Counted from the stretch's first letter, positions 1-9,296 are shown. The stretch: 64,000 bases of DNA from Salinirubellus salinus (GCF_025231485.1 NZ_CP104003.1:868001-932000), one strand, 5' to 3'. Notes: generated by a model from the letters alone, not told the origin. Made by a program: numbers and translations.

Positions 1-657
1 GGCAGCACGATGGTGGAGATGGGCGACGCCGACGCGATGCTCACCGGCCTGATGCACCACTACCCGTCGGCACTCCGCCCGCCGCTCCAGGTCATCGGCA
101 CCGAGGAGGACGTGGACTACGCCGCCGGTGTCTACATGCTGACGTTCAAGAACCAGGTCGTCTTCTGCGCGGACACCACGGTCAACCAGGCACCCGACGA
201 GGAGGTGCTCTCCGAGGTGGCCAAGCAGACGGCCAAGCTCGCCCGGCGGTTCAACGTCGAACCCCGCGTGGCGATGCTCTCGTACTCGGACTTCGGGAGC
301 GTGAACAACCCCGGCACGGCGAAGCCCCGCGACGCCGCCGAGATGCTCCGGGAGGACCCCGAGGTGGACTTCCCGGTCGACGGCGAGATGCAGGCCGACA
401 CGGCCGTCGTCGAGGAGATGCTCACCGGCGACTACAGTTTCAACGAACTCGAGGAACCCGCGAACGTCCTCGTGTTCCCCAACCTCGAAGCGGGGAACAT
501 CGCCTACAAACTGCTCCAGCGCCTCGGCGGCGCGGAGGCCATCGGCCCGATGCTCGTCGGGATGGACAAGCCCGTCCACGTCCTGCAGCGCGGCGACGAG
601 GTGAAGGACATCGTGAATCTGGCGGGCGTGGCGGTGGTGGACGCGCAGGACGACTGA
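1..657 (+). CDS. maeB: NADP-dependent malic enzyme, C-terminal part (phosphotransacetylase-like domain)
   Basis: The reading frame is already open at base 1, so only the last 218 or so residues are present. The segment resembles the phosphate acetyltransferase-like domain that follows the malic enzyme domain in large MaeB proteins, with patches such as MLSYSDFGS, DGEMQAD and NVLVFPNLEAGNIAYKLLQ. In the family this domain regulates rather than catalyses; the missing N-terminal part would convert malate to pyruvate with NAD(P). The ATG at position 10 is probably internal. Downstream lie 220 bases with two hairpins before the convergent menE gene. Confidence 0.88.
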   Translation, partial: GSTMVEMGDADAMLTGLMHHYPSALRPPLQVIGTEEDVDYAAGVYMLTFKNQVVFCADTTVNQAPDEEVLSEVAKQTAKLARRFNVEPRVAMLSYSDFGSVNNPGTAKPRDAAEMLREDPEVDFPVDGEMQADTAVVEEMLTGDYSFNELEEPANVLVFPNLEAGNIAYKLLQRLGGAEAIGPMLVGMDKPVHVLQRGDEVKDIVNLAGVAVVDAQDD

Positions 658-738
658 CCTCTCTTTACTCCTCGGGCTTCCTCGCTCGCTGCGCTCGCTT
701 CGGGGAGCCACTCGTCGCAAAAACGCGGAGAAAAACTG

Positions 739-786
739 CGCCCCTCGCTACGCTCGGGGCGGGTGGTGAGCGGTCCGCAGGACCGC
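739..786. terminator. two adjacent hairpins between convergent genes
   Basis: The first hairpin pairs CGCCCC (739-744) with GGGGCG (756-761). The second pairs GCGGTCC (770-776) with GGACCGC (780-786) around a three-base loop. They sit between the malic enzyme stop and the menE stop, where both transcripts should end. The rest of 658-879 is CTCGCT-rich low-complexity DNA with no gene that I can see. Confidence 0.4.
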
Positions 787-879
787 GAGTCTCGGCAGGC
801 GAGTGATAACGAGTCTACCGGTGGACCTCGCTCGCTGACGCTCGCTCGGACAGGGGCGGCGACCGCACCGCACGCGTTT

Positions 880-2376
880 TCACTCGTGCGCCGGCGCGGC
901 CTCCAGCAGTTCCCGCGCAGCCTCCCGGTCCACCGTCCCCGACGCCGTCCGCGGGAGTTCGTCGGTGAACACGACCGTCTTCGGCTTCTTGAACCCGGCC
1001 AGACGGCCGTCGAGGAACTCGAGGAGTTCGTCCTCCGCCACGTCGCCGACGACGAGCGCGGCGACCCGCTCGCCCCACTCCTCGTCCGGCAGGCCGAGGA
1101 CGGCCGCGTCCGAGACCATCGGGTGGTTCCGGAGGACGTCGAGCACGTCGCCGGGGTCGACGTTCTCGCCGCCCGTGACGATGCGGTCGTCCGCCCGGTT
1201 GAGGACGAACAGGCGACCGTTCTCGTCGCGGTAGCCCACGTCGCCCGTCCGGAACCCGTGGGTGCAGAACGACTCACGGGTCGAGGCCACGTCGCCGTAG
1301 TACCCCGCGGTGACGGTCGGACCGGAGACGACGATCTCGCCCGTCTCGTCCGTCCCGACCGGCCGGTGGTCCTCGTCGACGATGGTCACGTCGGTGAACA
1401 CGAGCGGGTTCCCGACCGTCCCGACTGCCTCGCGGGCCTCCCGCGGGGTCGCGGTGGCGATCTGCGAGGAGGTCTCGGTCATGCCGTAGGTGGGCGCGAC
1501 GGGCACGTCGCGTTCGAGACAGTCCCGGAGGAGCGTGCGCGGCGCCTTGGCCCCGCCGAGGAGGACGAACCGGAACGAGTCGGGGAAGGGGTCGTCGTCG
1601 TACGTGTCGAGGATACGTCGCAGCATCGTCGGGACGAGCGAGGTACAGGTCGCCCCGGTCCGGTGCATCGCCTCGACGGTCCGTTCGGGGTCGAACCCAC
1701 CCCCCGACCCCTCGACGACGACACTCGTCCCGTAGAGTACCGACCGATACACCGGTGCCAGCCCGCCCATGTGGTACATCGGGAGTGGGTCGTACCACCG
1801 GTCCTCGGGGAGGACGCCGAGGCGGAAGGCCGAGGCGCCGGCGCTGACCGCGAGGTTCGTCGCGGTGAGCGCGACGGCCTTCGGCGTCCCCGTCGTCCCC
1901 GAGGTGAACAGCATCACCTGTACGTCGTTGGGCGTCAACGCCGGGAGGTCGTAGGTCTCCGGCGAGACGCCGAGGAGGTCCCGGGTCCCGGCGTCTTCGT
2001 CGAGCGAGACGACGGGGACCTCGTTCGACTCCGCCGCGGGGACCGCCCGCTCGGCCGCCTCGGCGTCCGTCACGAGCGTGGAGAGGTCCGCACGGTCGAC
2101 CCGTTCGGTGAGTTCGGCGACCGTCAGTCGCGCGTTCAGGGGGACGAGGACCGCACCCACCCGCATCGTCGCGTGGACGAGGTCGACGAACGACGGCCCG
2201 GTCTCGCAGACGACGCCGACGTGGTCGTCGACACCCACGCCCAGCCCGGCCAGCCGCCCCGCGACCTCCTCGACACGCTCGTCGAGGGCCGCGTACGTCG
2301 TGGTCGTGCCGTCGACACCGTGGACCGCGGGCGCGGTCGGTGTCGCGTCTGCACGATGGGCCAGCCAATCCCGCAT
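880..2376 (-). CDS. menE: 2-succinylbenzoate-CoA ligase
   Basis: This 498-residue ANL-family adenylating enzyme activates o-succinylbenzoate to its CoA thioester in menaquinone synthesis. Visible motifs are the P-loop LFTSGTTGTPK, the A5 motif YGMTETSSQ, TGDVGYRDENGRLFV with the hinge aspartate, and the C-terminal lysine context LPRTASGTVDRE. ANL ligases have many substrates, so the assignment rests on menC (66 bp upstream) and menA in the same direction. An AT-rich patch near 2405 might support an extra internal start of transcription, but operon transcription from menA is more likely. Confidence 0.93.
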   Translation of the reverse strand: MRDWLAHRADATPTAPAVHGVDGTTTTYAALDERVEEVAGRLAGLGVGVDDHVGVVCETGPSFVDLVHATMRVGAVLVPLNARLTVAELTERVDRADLSTLVTDAEAAERAVPAAESNEVPVVSLDEDAGTRDLLGVSPETYDLPALTPNDVQVMLFTSGTTGTPKAVALTATNLAVSAGASAFRLGVLPEDRWYDPLPMYHMGGLAPVYRSVLYGTSVVVEGSGGGFDPERTVEAMHRTGATCTSLVPTMLRRILDTYDDDPFPDSFRFVLLGGAKAPRTLLRDCLERDVPVAPTYGMTETSSQIATATPREAREAVGTVGNPLVFTDVTIVDEDHRPVGTDETGEIVVSGPTVTAGYYGDVASTRESFCTHGFRTGDVGYRDENGRLFVLNRADDRIVTGGENVDPGDVLDVLRNHPMVSDAAVLGLPDEEWGERVAALVVGDVAEDELLEFLDGRLAGFKKPKTVVFTDELPRTASGTVDREAARELLEAAPAHE

Positions 2377-2442
2377 ACCGTCGCACTTGGGGAGAGGGGG
2401 ACTATTGAACTTTCGACGTGCGCGCCGGGGAGGACCGGTCGT

Positions 2443-3435
2443 TCAACACACCCCGGGGTGGGTCGGGACCGCGACGGCGCCCTCCGCCACCGGGACGGGG
2501 TCGGGGTCGAGGAGGTCCGTCGCCAGCAGGGCGCCCGTCCCGAGCCCGCAGGCGGGGACCGAGGGGAGCGACGCCGCGAGGTGGACCGCCGCGGCGCGGG
2601 CGTAGGCCCCGTCGATGGTCGTCGTGACGACGGTGTCGACGCCAGCCTCGTGCGCCCGGCGTGCGACGGTCCGGGCCGCGACGGGGCCGCCGAGCGTCAT
2701 CGGCTTCAGCACCACCGTGTCCGCGGCGTCGGCCGCGAGGACGGCGTCGAGGCCGTGCGCCGCGAGGCTCTCGTCCAGCGCGATGCCCACGCCCGCCCCT
2801 CGGAGTGCCGCGTGTCCCGAGAGGTCGGCGGCGGACAGCGGCTGTTCGAGGTACGCGAGGTCGAGGTCGGCCGCCCACTCGACGACGTCTGCGGCCGTCT
2901 CGCGGTCCCACGCCTCGTTGGCGTCGGCCCGGAGTTCCACGGCCGGGCAGGCGTCCCGGACCGCCGCGAGTCGCTCCCGGTCGCGGGACTGCTCGCCGAC
3001 GCCGACCTTGATCTTCACCGCGGGGAACCCCGCCTCGACGGCCTCCCGGGCCGCCGCTGCTGTCTGCGCCGGCGTGTCGTCACCGACGGTGGCGTTCACG
3101 GGGACGCTCGCTGCGGGGGCGTCCTCGCCGAGCCACGCGGCCAGCGACTCGCCGTTCGACCGCGCCTCGCAGCCCGCGACGGCCATCTCGACGGCGTGTC
3201 TCGCGGCAGGGTGGTCGCCCATCTCGTCGAGCGCGGAGACGGGGTCCGCGACGGCCTCGAGTGCCGCCCGACACTCCTCGAGCGACTCGGTCCACCCCGG
3301 CAGGGGGGTCGCCTCGCCGACGGCCGTCTCCCCGGCGTGCTCGACGTGGACGAGGAACCCCTCTCGTGCCTCGATGGGGCCGTTGGCGGTGCTCAGCGGC
3401 CGTGTCAGCGACAGCGAGAACGGCTCGACCCTCAT
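2443..3435 (-). CDS. menC: o-succinylbenzoate synthase
   Basis: This 330-residue enolase-superfamily enzyme dehydrates SHCHC to o-succinylbenzoate. The catalytic Lys-x-Lys is in AVKIKVGVG; metal ligands lie in LRADANEAWD, AYLEQPL and IALDES; the second catalytic lysine is in VVLKPMTLGG. The ATG at 3435 overlaps the menA stop (ATGA), which fixes the start and implies translational coupling. A much longer open frame reading through menA in the same frame is spurious. It lies between menA and menE. Confidence 0.95.
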   Translation of the reverse strand: MRVEPFSLSLTRPLSTANGPIEAREGFLVHVEHAGETAVGEATPLPGWTESLEECRAALEAVADPVSALDEMGDHPAARHAVEMAVAGCEARSNGESLAAWLGEDAPAASVPVNATVGDDTPAQTAAAAREAVEAGFPAVKIKVGVGEQSRDRERLAAVRDACPAVELRADANEAWDRETAADVVEWAADLDLAYLEQPLSAADLSGHAALRGAGVGIALDESLAAHGLDAVLAADAADTVVLKPMTLGGPVAARTVARRAHEAGVDTVVTTTIDGAYARAAAVHLAASLPSVPACGLGTGALLATDLLDPDPVPVAEGAVAVPTHPGVC

Positions 3436-4385
3436 AGGAGCGCCGGGAGCGCGAGCCCCAGCGCGAACAGCACCGAGTGCGCGAACAGGAGCTTGCCCGT
3501 CGTCTCGAGCGCCGGGTTCAGCGCGGCCCCCTCGGTGCGGCTCAGGACGGTCCGGGAGAGCGAGACGGCCAGCGGGAGCGTCAGGAGCGGCAGGAGCGTC
3601 GCGAGCGAGTAGCCCGTCAGCGCGAAGACGACCGGGACGACGTAGGCCGTCCCGACCATCAGCAGGAACTCGGCCCGGGCGCCGCGGTAGCCGAGCATGA
3701 CAGCGAGGGTGCGTTTCCCCGTCGCAGCGTCGGTCTCCCGGTCGCGGATGTTGTTCACGACGAGGATGGCCGTCGAGAGGCCGGCGGCGGGGAGCGACGC
3801 GACGATCGCCGCGAGCGGGACGGTGTCCGGCGGAATCCAGAGGGGGAACGCGCTCCCCGCCGCGGCGGCCTGCACGTAGTAGGTCCCGGCGACGGCGACG
3901 ACGCCGAAGTAGATGAACACGAACAGGTCGCCCAGTCCCCGGTAGCCGTAGGGGTACGGCCCACCCGTGTAGAGCACGCCAGCGGCCACCCCGGAGAGCC
4001 CGACGACGACGATGGGGAGTCCACCGACGTAGACGAGGTAGACTCCGACGAGGACGGCGAGCGCGTAGGTGAGCCACATCGCGCGCTTGACCCGCTCGGC
4101 GTCGATGATGCCTCCCGCGGTGACGCGGGTGAACCCCTCGCGGTCCTCGGTGTCGGCGCCCTTGACGGCGTCGTAGTAGTCGTTCGCGAAGTTGGTCCCG
4201 ACCTGCAGGAGGAGTGCCCCGACCAGCGCGAACAGGGCGGGCAGCGGGGCGAAGACGCCCGCGCCGACCGCGAGACCGGCCCCGACGACGACGGGGGCGG
4301 CCCCGGCCGGGAGGGTCTGTGGTCGGGCGGCCATCAGCCACGCCTCGGTTCGCGTGACGTCCGCCGCGGCCGGCTCGTTCGACAT
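3432..4385 (-). CDS. menA: 1,4-dihydroxy-2-naphthoate polyprenyltransferase
   Basis: This 317-residue UbiA-family membrane prenyltransferase attaches the isoprenoid tail to dihydroxynaphthoate. Two Mg-diphosphate motifs are visible: [15 protein letters not shown] and the later [12 protein letters not shown]. Multiple hydrophobic segments follow. The ATG at 4385 is preferred over an upstream in-frame start because an AT-rich TATA-like CTAAATC lies about 27 bp above it, giving a leaderless start. It is the promoter-proximal gene of menA-menC-menE. Menaquinone is the main respiratory quinone in haloarchaea. Confidence 0.94.
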   Translation of the reverse strand: MSNEPAAADVTRTEAWLMAARPQTLPAGAAPVVVGAGLAVGAGVFAPLPALFALVGALLLQVGTNFANDYYDAVKGADTEDREGFTRVTAGGIIDAERVKRAMWLTYALAVLVGVYLVYVGGLPIVVVGLSGVAAGVLYTGGPYPYGYRGLGDLFVFIYFGVVAVAGTYYVQAAAAGSAFPLWIPPDTVPLAAIVASLPAAGLSTAILVVNNIRDRETDAATGKRTLAVMLGYRGARAEFLLMVGTAYVVPVVFALTGYSLATLLPLLTLPLAVSLSRTVLSRTEGAALNPALETTGKLLFAHSVLFALGLALPALL

Positions 4386-4497
4386 TACTCCCACTTGGGC
4401 GGCGCGTGATTTAGCGACTGTGGTCCCGGTGGCCACAGTGGCCTCCGTGGCTCCTGTCGCACCCACACTTATGCTCGCGTCGCACCAACGACCTGTC

Positions 4498-4776
4498 ATG
4501 GCAGACCTGCTCTCCGAGGCCGAGATCGAGGCACAGAAACCCGCCGACTGGACGGTCGAGGGCGACGAACTCGTCCGGACCTACGAGTTCGACTCCTACC
4601 TCGAGGGCGTCGGCTTCGCCGCGGGGGCCGGCGGCCTCGCCGAGGAGGCGTTCCACCACCCCGAGCTCACCATCGGGTGGCGCGAGGTGGAGGTCCGGCT
4701 CACGACCCACGACGCCGGCGGCATCACCGAGAATGACACGGACCTCGCCGCCCGGTTCGACGAGCTCGCCGACTGA
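4498..4776 (+). CDS. 4a-hydroxytetrahydrobiopterin dehydratase family protein
   Basis: This 92-residue protein matches pterin-4a-carbinolamine dehydratase (PCD/DCoH). The conserved active-site block is present: EEAFHHPELTIGW, then VRLTTHDAGGITENDTDLA, giving the expected histidines and the G-x-T..D ending. PCD recycles pterin cofactor after aromatic hydroxylation; in archaea the partner is often unclear, and a role in molybdopterin metabolism has been suggested for some family members. A TATA-like ACTTATGC at about 4467 gives a leaderless start. The LWR-salt gene begins 4 bp downstream, so the two are probably cotranscribed. Confidence 0.92.
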   Translation: MADLLSEAEIEAQKPADWTVEGDELVRTYEFDSYLEGVGFAAGAGGLAEEAFHHPELTIGWREVEVRLTTHDAGGITENDTDLAARFDELAD

Positions 4777-4780
4777 GCCG

Positions 4781-5186
4781 ATGTCCGAGACCGACCACGG
4801 GGCACCGAGCGCCGAGTACCTCTTCCGGATACGGTTCAGGGTCGAGTCAGCCGACCCGGACGTCGCGCTCTCGCCGGACCGCTTCGAGTCGGTGCTGTCG
4901 AGACGGGCGGCCACGCCGGGCGAGGACGGCTGGCTCTTCTTCCGAGACAACCTCTGGCGCGGCGAAGGGGGGCGACGAGAGGTACCTCCGGGAACTGGCA
5001 GAGGACTCGCTCGGCGTCCCCGTCGAGTCCGTCGACTTCCGGGAGTTGCGGACCGACCCCGAGTACCTCGACGCGCTCCGAGCGGCCGTCGCCGACGACC
5101 TCTCGCTGTTCAAAGCGGACTCTGTCGACGAAGTGCTGAAGAAGTACCTCGGGTCGAGTATCCACGTGCGGCGCGGCCGGGAGTGA
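4781..5186 (+). pseudogene. LWR-salt family protein, frameshifted
   Basis: The N-terminal half, starting at the ATG at 4781, reads YLFRIRFRVE...GWLFFRDNLWRGEGG and then leaves frame at a run of six G (4967-4972). The remaining half continues one frame over as GDERYLRELAEDSLGVPVES...FKADSVDEVLKKYLGSSIHV and ends at the TGA at 5184-5186. Together they make a normal-length (about 135 residue) haloarchaeal LWR-salt protein, a family of unknown function named after its Leu-Trp-Arg motif. One extra G explains the break; it could be a base-calling error, a true lesion, or slippage. Confidence 0.8.
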
Positions 5187-5210
5187 CGGCGACCGGCCGC
5201 GCGCGACCGG

Positions 5211-5226
5211 GAACGACCGGTCGTTC
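5211..5226. repeat. perfect 16-bp palindrome
   Basis: GAACGACCGGTCGTTC is self-complementary and lies between the LWR-salt stop and the convergent membrane-protein stop at 5260, so it may help end transcription from both sides. Thirteen bases of it (GACCGGTCGTTCA) recur at 2433-2445, across the end of menC. Whether this is a shared signal or chance is open. Confidence 0.4.
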
Positions 5227-5259
5227 ACCGGCACCCTCCAACCGTGCCACCACGGCGGG

Positions 5260-5997
5260 TCATCGGGACTGTGGGATCCGCTCGGCACCGGCGACCCGGT
5301 CCGCTCCCGCGGTGTCACCAAGCGAGCCGAGCCGTCGGAAGTGGACAGCCGCGAGCACGGTCGCCACCGGGAACGTGAGTGCCCAGACCCCGAGCGATAG
5401 GAAGCTCACCGCCTCGGCCGCGGGCACGTGTCCCGCGGCGCCGAGGACCACCACGCCCACGAGGCTCGCGGCCCCGTTGAGGACGAACAGCCGCCGAACC
5501 CAGACGGCCAGTCGCCCGCCGCCGAAGGCGAAGCCACCGAACAGCATCGCGATGCCCATCAGACCGTAACCGACGCCCTCGAGCGTGCCCGTGAGGCTGT
5601 GTGGACTCCCGACGACGAACAGGTCGAGCCCCTCCGTGGCCCCCGCGGCTATCGCCTGTGGGACGAACGTCGCCAGCACGAAGTAGTTCGCACCGAGGAT
5701 AGCGCCGTAGGCCGTCGCGAAGCCGAACCCGAGGAGACTCCACACGCGTCGGCCCCTCGGCGTCGAGACGTGGACCGCCACCCAGAACGGCGCGAAGGTC
5801 AGCGCGAGGAGCAGCGGGGGGACCACCCACGCCAGATACGGACCAGGCTCGAAGGCGGCCGCGTACGCATCGATGCCGTTCCACGCCCCCAGTCCACTGA
5901 TCCACGGGACGAACGCGAGCACGAACCAGACGGCCCACGTCGCGAGCAGGGCCCCCGTCACTGCTCCCACTATCGTCTCTGGTCTCTCGGAGTTCAT
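5260..5997 (-). CDS. predicted multi-pass membrane protein, function unknown
   Basis: The 245-residue product has about six hydrophobic segments, beginning with IVGAVTGALLATWAVWFVLAFV near residue 10 and ending with VWALTFPVATVLAAVHF near 210, followed by a short charged tail. I recognise no named family. The start is supported by a TATA-like GTTTAACC at 6023-6030, about 27 bp upstream, which predicts a leaderless mRNA. It stands alone between the convergent LWR-salt gene and the patatin gene in the same direction. Confidence 0.8.
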   Translation of the reverse strand: MNSERPETIVGAVTGALLATWAVWFVLAFVPWISGLGAWNGIDAYAAAFEPGPYLAWVVPPLLLALTFAPFWVAVHVSTPRGRRVWSLLGFGFATAYGAILGANYFVLATFVPQAIAAGATEGLDLFVVGSPHSLTGTLEGVGYGLMGIAMLFGGFAFGGGRLAVWVRRLFVLNGAASLVGVVVLGAAGHVPAAEAVSFLSLGVWALTFPVATVLAAVHFRRLGSLGDTAGADRVAGAERIPQSR

Positions 5998-6086
5998 GTC
6001 GACAGGTGCGACGAGGTATTGGTTAAACAGGCGACATGAATCTCGCCGGCTGAGAACGGCCGCGGCGTGGAGCGGGGAGCGACAGG

Positions 6087-8075
6087 TCAGACCACCTCCC
6101 CCGGTGCGTCCCAGGCCACCTCCGCCGAGGCGGTCACGCCGAGCTGGTGCAACAGCCGGATGGTGTCCTCGACGACGCCCGTCTCCACGATGCGGCCGTC
6201 GTCGACGTGGTGGACGACCATCCGGGCGACGTCTACCGTCTCGCCGGTCGGCTCGACGTCGAGGAACCGGCCGTCGTGAGTCCCCCGGAGTCGCTGGCGG
6301 AGGAAGACCTTGTCACCCTCCGAGACGGTTTCCTCCACGGTGAGCCGCAGGTCGGGGAACCCCTCGCGGTAGCGTTGGACGAACTTCCAGTAGGCGTCGC
6401 GCCCGCGCAGCTCGCGGGCGCTGTCGAGGTAGAGGACGCTGTCGGCAGCGAGGACGCGGTCGAGTGCGTCGCGGTCGCCACGGTTCCACACCGCCTCGGT
6501 CAGCCGGTCCACGATGTCGCGGTTCTCGGTCGGTGCCGAGAGCTGTGTCACCACCGGCGTGGCCGCCACCCGGGCGGTCGTCGAGAGCCGCTCGGTCACG
6601 TCCGCGACACCGACCTGTCGGAGCAGCCCCCACCCCTCGTAGAGCGTCCACATCGTCGTTATCTTGCCATCGTCGAGGTGCAGCATCGACATCCCCGAGA
6701 GCGACACCGGGCGGTCGCTCGGCTCGGTACCGAGGAACGGCCCCGTGTTGGTTCCGGTGGCCCGCCAGCGAATCGCCACCCGGTCGGGCTCCGCCGCCGT
6801 CTCCTCGATCCGGAACGAGAGATCGGGTATCGCCTCGCGCATGGTCCGTGTGAACGACACGTACTCCGCGAGCCCGTACGGCGTCACCTCGGCCTCGGAC
6901 TCGCCGGCCAGGAATCGGCGAACCTCGACGAGATTGGAGGGCGAGTGGACCGTCAGCGACGGGGCCACCAGTCCGTCCCAGTCGGCCTCGCCCTCGTTCC
7001 AGACCTCCCGGACCGCCCGCTGGACGGTGCGACGGTCCCGCTCGACAGCGAGGAACCGACCAGCCTGTTCGCGGCCGTGGTCCCACAGCTGGTCGAGGAA
7101 CTCGTGCGACCGGTCCAGTTTCGTGGCGTAGTCGAGTGACCGGTCCGGCGAGACCATCGACTCGTCCAGCTCGACGGTCTTGACGGCTATCGGACGGAAC
7201 GCACCGACCGTCTCGCCCGCGGCCGCCGCCTCGTTCAGCAGGCGGACGAACTCGAGCTCCTGGTTGATGGAGAGGTTACCGCCGAGCTCGTTGCGGCGGT
7301 CGAGTATCTCCTCCGTGCGCCGAGGGACCCGGTCCTCGCGCTGGGGGTTGATCTGGACGACCCAGAGCTCGTCCGGCCGCTCCAACCGACCGGGCGTAGC
7401 CCTGAACAGCTCGCCCAGCGGCGGGTTCTGCGAGAAGAGCCCGTCCCAGTAGTACCGGACTGTGCCGTCGGGTTCGGTGACCGGCGCGGCCTCGAAGAGG
7501 TTCGGGACGGCCGTCGACGCGAGCACCGCGTCGTGGGTCACGTCCCGCTCCGTGAACGTCCTGAACGTGCCACGCTGGACGTCGACGGCACCGACGTCGA
7601 GCCGCGGTGGCGGCGAGTCGGGGTCGACCCCGTCGACGAGGTCGGCGAGGTCGGCGGCCGGCACCGCCCGTTCGAGCGTCCGACGCATGGTCCCCCGACC
7701 GAGTTCCGAGGCTGGCGTGTCGTAGGGACTCACCGACGGCATCGGCACGCCCATCCCTTGCGTTCGGGCGAGGCCCACCCCCAGCGCGTTGACGAACCGT
7801 TCCGGCGGCGAGTCCACGGCGATGTCGTCCCAGACCTGTCGGAGCAGCCGCCGAGCCTCCACCCGACCCTCGGAACCGGACTCGCTGGCGAGTGCGTACC
7901 ACGCGGTGAACGCACAGATGGCGCCGCCCGAGGTGCCGCTGAGTCCGACCACGTCGAACGCCACGTCGGTCTCCTCCAGCAGTCGGTCGAGCACGCCGGC
8001 GGTGAAGGCGGTGTGGCTCCCCCCGCCCTGACAGGCGACGGCGACTCGCGGCGGTCGAGACTCTCCACTGGACAT
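6087..8075 (-). CDS. patatin-like phospholipase fused to two SnoaL-like domains
   Basis: The 662-residue protein begins with a patatin hydrolase domain (about 1-330): oxyanion loop CQGGGSHTAF near 15-24, nucleophile Ser49 in GTSGG, and catalytic Asp211 in WDGLFSQNPP. Two SnoaL/NTF2-like domains follow, roughly 350-490 and 515-650, each with the sequence order F..P.....FPDL.....V..G..V..R....T..G.FLG/D.EPT.....V......H..DGKI....W/V, ending in LLRQVGV and LLHQLGV. Patatins cleave acyl ester lipids; SnoaL-like folds bind small hydrophobic molecules. I chose the ATG at 8075 over a TTG ten codons upstream. No neighbour indicates the substrate. Confidence 0.88.
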   Translation of the reverse strand: MSSGESRPPRVAVACQGGGSHTAFTAGVLDRLLEETDVAFDVVGLSGTSGGAICAFTAWYALASESGSEGRVEARRLLRQVWDDIAVDSPPERFVNALGVGLARTQGMGVPMPSVSPYDTPASELGRGTMRRTLERAVPAADLADLVDGVDPDSPPPRLDVGAVDVQRGTFRTFTERDVTHDAVLASTAVPNLFEAAPVTEPDGTVRYYWDGLFSQNPPLGELFRATPGRLERPDELWVVQINPQREDRVPRRTEEILDRRNELGGNLSINQELEFVRLLNEAAAAGETVGAFRPIAVKTVELDESMVSPDRSLDYATKLDRSHEFLDQLWDHGREQAGRFLAVERDRRTVQRAVREVWNEGEADWDGLVAPSLTVHSPSNLVEVRRFLAGESEAEVTPYGLAEYVSFTRTMREAIPDLSFRIEETAAEPDRVAIRWRATGTNTGPFLGTEPSDRPVSLSGMSMLHLDDGKITTMWTLYEGWGLLRQVGVADVTERLSTTARVAATPVVTQLSAPTENRDIVDRLTEAVWNRGDRDALDRVLAADSVLYLDSARELRGRDAYWKFVQRYREGFPDLRLTVEETVSEGDKVFLRQRLRGTHDGRFLDVEPTGETVDVARMVVHHVDDGRIVETGVVEDTIRLLHQLGVTASAEVAWDAPGEVV

Positions 8076-8213
8076 GCCGGGACGGGGGTGCAGCGCGCGT
8101 ATCAAGATAACTCAGGGGCCGGAGACGGTCACGGACCCGGTAGATTCTCGCGAACGGCGAGCCGGCGTGGGCGAGAAAGTTCTTATCCGGTGAGCCGCTA
8201 CGGTTCGGTTCCG

Positions 8214-8864
8214 ATGGTGCACCGCGACTACGACTACTGGGTCCTCGACCTCGACGGGACCCTCATCGACGTGGAGCCGGACTACGTCCACGAGGTGGTC
8301 GGTCGCGTGGGCGACCGCCTCGGCCACGGCTTCACAGACGAGCAGGCCGAGCGGGTCTGGCACTCCCTCGGCGGTGACCCGAACGCCGCGCTCGAGTCGT
8401 GGGGGCTCGACCCGCAGCGGTTCTGGGAGATCTTCCACGAGGAGGAGGACCCGGAGGCACGCGCCGACGCCACCTTCCTCTACGACGACGCGGCCCGATT
8501 CGCCGAGGTGGACCGCCCCCTCGCGCTCGTGACACACTGCCAGGAGTACCTCACGGACCCGGTCCTCGACGGACTCGACATCCGCGACTGGTTCGACACT
8601 GTCGTCTGCTGTACGGACGAGACGGGATGGAAACCCGACCCGACCCCCGTGGAGCTGGCCCTCGCACGCATCGACGCCCGCACGGAGGGTGAGGGAATCC
8701 TCGCGGGCGACGGCCCGCACGACGTGGGCGCGGCGTGGAACGCCGGCCTCGACGCGGTCCACGTCGAGCGCCACGGCCACCACCGACGCGGGATGTGCGT
8801 CCTCGGTGACCACCGCGTCTCCTCGTTCGACGAACTCTGGAGTGGGGACACCGCGGCCGACTGA
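8214..8864 (+). CDS. HAD-superfamily hydrolase (phosphoglycolate phosphatase-like)
   Basis: The 216-residue protein has HAD motif I as LDLDGTLIDVE near residue 11, motif II as LALVTHCQ, the lysine of motif III in GWKPDPTP, and motif IV as ILAGDGPHDVGAAWNAG. The helical cap between motif I and II makes it subclass IA, the group with phosphoglycolate phosphatase and pyrophosphatase PpaX. The substrate cannot be read from the sequence. A TATA-like TTCTTATCC near 8180 places the transcript start close to the ATG at 8214. Confidence 0.9.
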   Translation: MVHRDYDYWVLDLDGTLIDVEPDYVHEVVGRVGDRLGHGFTDEQAERVWHSLGGDPNAALESWGLDPQRFWEIFHEEEDPEARADATFLYDDAARFAEVDRPLALVTHCQEYLTDPVLDGLDIRDWFDTVVCCTDETGWKPDPTPVELALARIDARTEGEGILAGDGPHDVGAAWNAGLDAVHVERHGHHRRGMCVLGDHRVSSFDELWSGDTAAD

Positions 8865-8879
8865 CGGGGCCGGCGGCGT

Positions 8880-9296
8880 TCAGACCGCGCTGACGAGCGC
8901 CTCGCCGACCCGCCAGCAGACCACGGCGACGACCACGGGCAGGACGAGCACCGCGACGAGTCCGGGGACGGCGACGCCGAGGAGCACGTCGACGGTGACC
9001 AGCACCACCACGCCGACGAGCACGGAGCCCCCCAGCAGGTAGCCGACGACCCGGAGGACGGTGCGCTGGGCACCACTGAACACGGGGTCGTCGTCGCCGG
9101 TGAGCGCGAGCCCCAGGACGGCGAGGAACACGCCGGCGAGGACGCCGAGGCCGAGGAAGAGGACGGCGAACCCGCCGGGGATGTCACGCCCGGCGGGTGG
9201 CGGTGGTGGGAGCGTCGCGAGGCTCCGCACGGAACCGACGACGAGGAGGACGCCGACGGCGACGAGGAGCCAGCGGAGGGCATCACGGATGCGCAC
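8880..9296 (-). CDS. small membrane protein, function unknown
   Basis: The 138-residue product contains about four hydrophobic segments: WLLVAVGVLLVVGSV near 9, a long GGFAVLFLGLGVLAGVFLAVLG near 42, and two more between 83 and 128, with a Pro-rich loop (LPPPPPAG) after the first. No family is recognised. The start at 9296 has a TATA-like GGCTTATGCC at 9319-9328, consistent with leaderless expression. It converges on the HAD hydrolase gene and diverges from pyrF. Confidence 0.75.
   Translation of the reverse strand: MRIRDALRWLLVAVGVLLVVGSVRSLATLPPPPPAGRDIPGGFAVLFLGLGVLAGVFLAVLGLALTGDDDPVFSGAQRTVLRVVGYLLGGSVLVGVVVLVTVDVLLGVAVPGLVAVLVLPVVVAVVCWRVGEALVSAV

Noticed and set aside
763-3612. 949-codon open frame on the + strand opposite menE and menC
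   Set aside because: It is antisense to two clearly recognisable enzymes, is Arg/Val/Gly-rich and resembles no protein; high GC content creates such long open frames.
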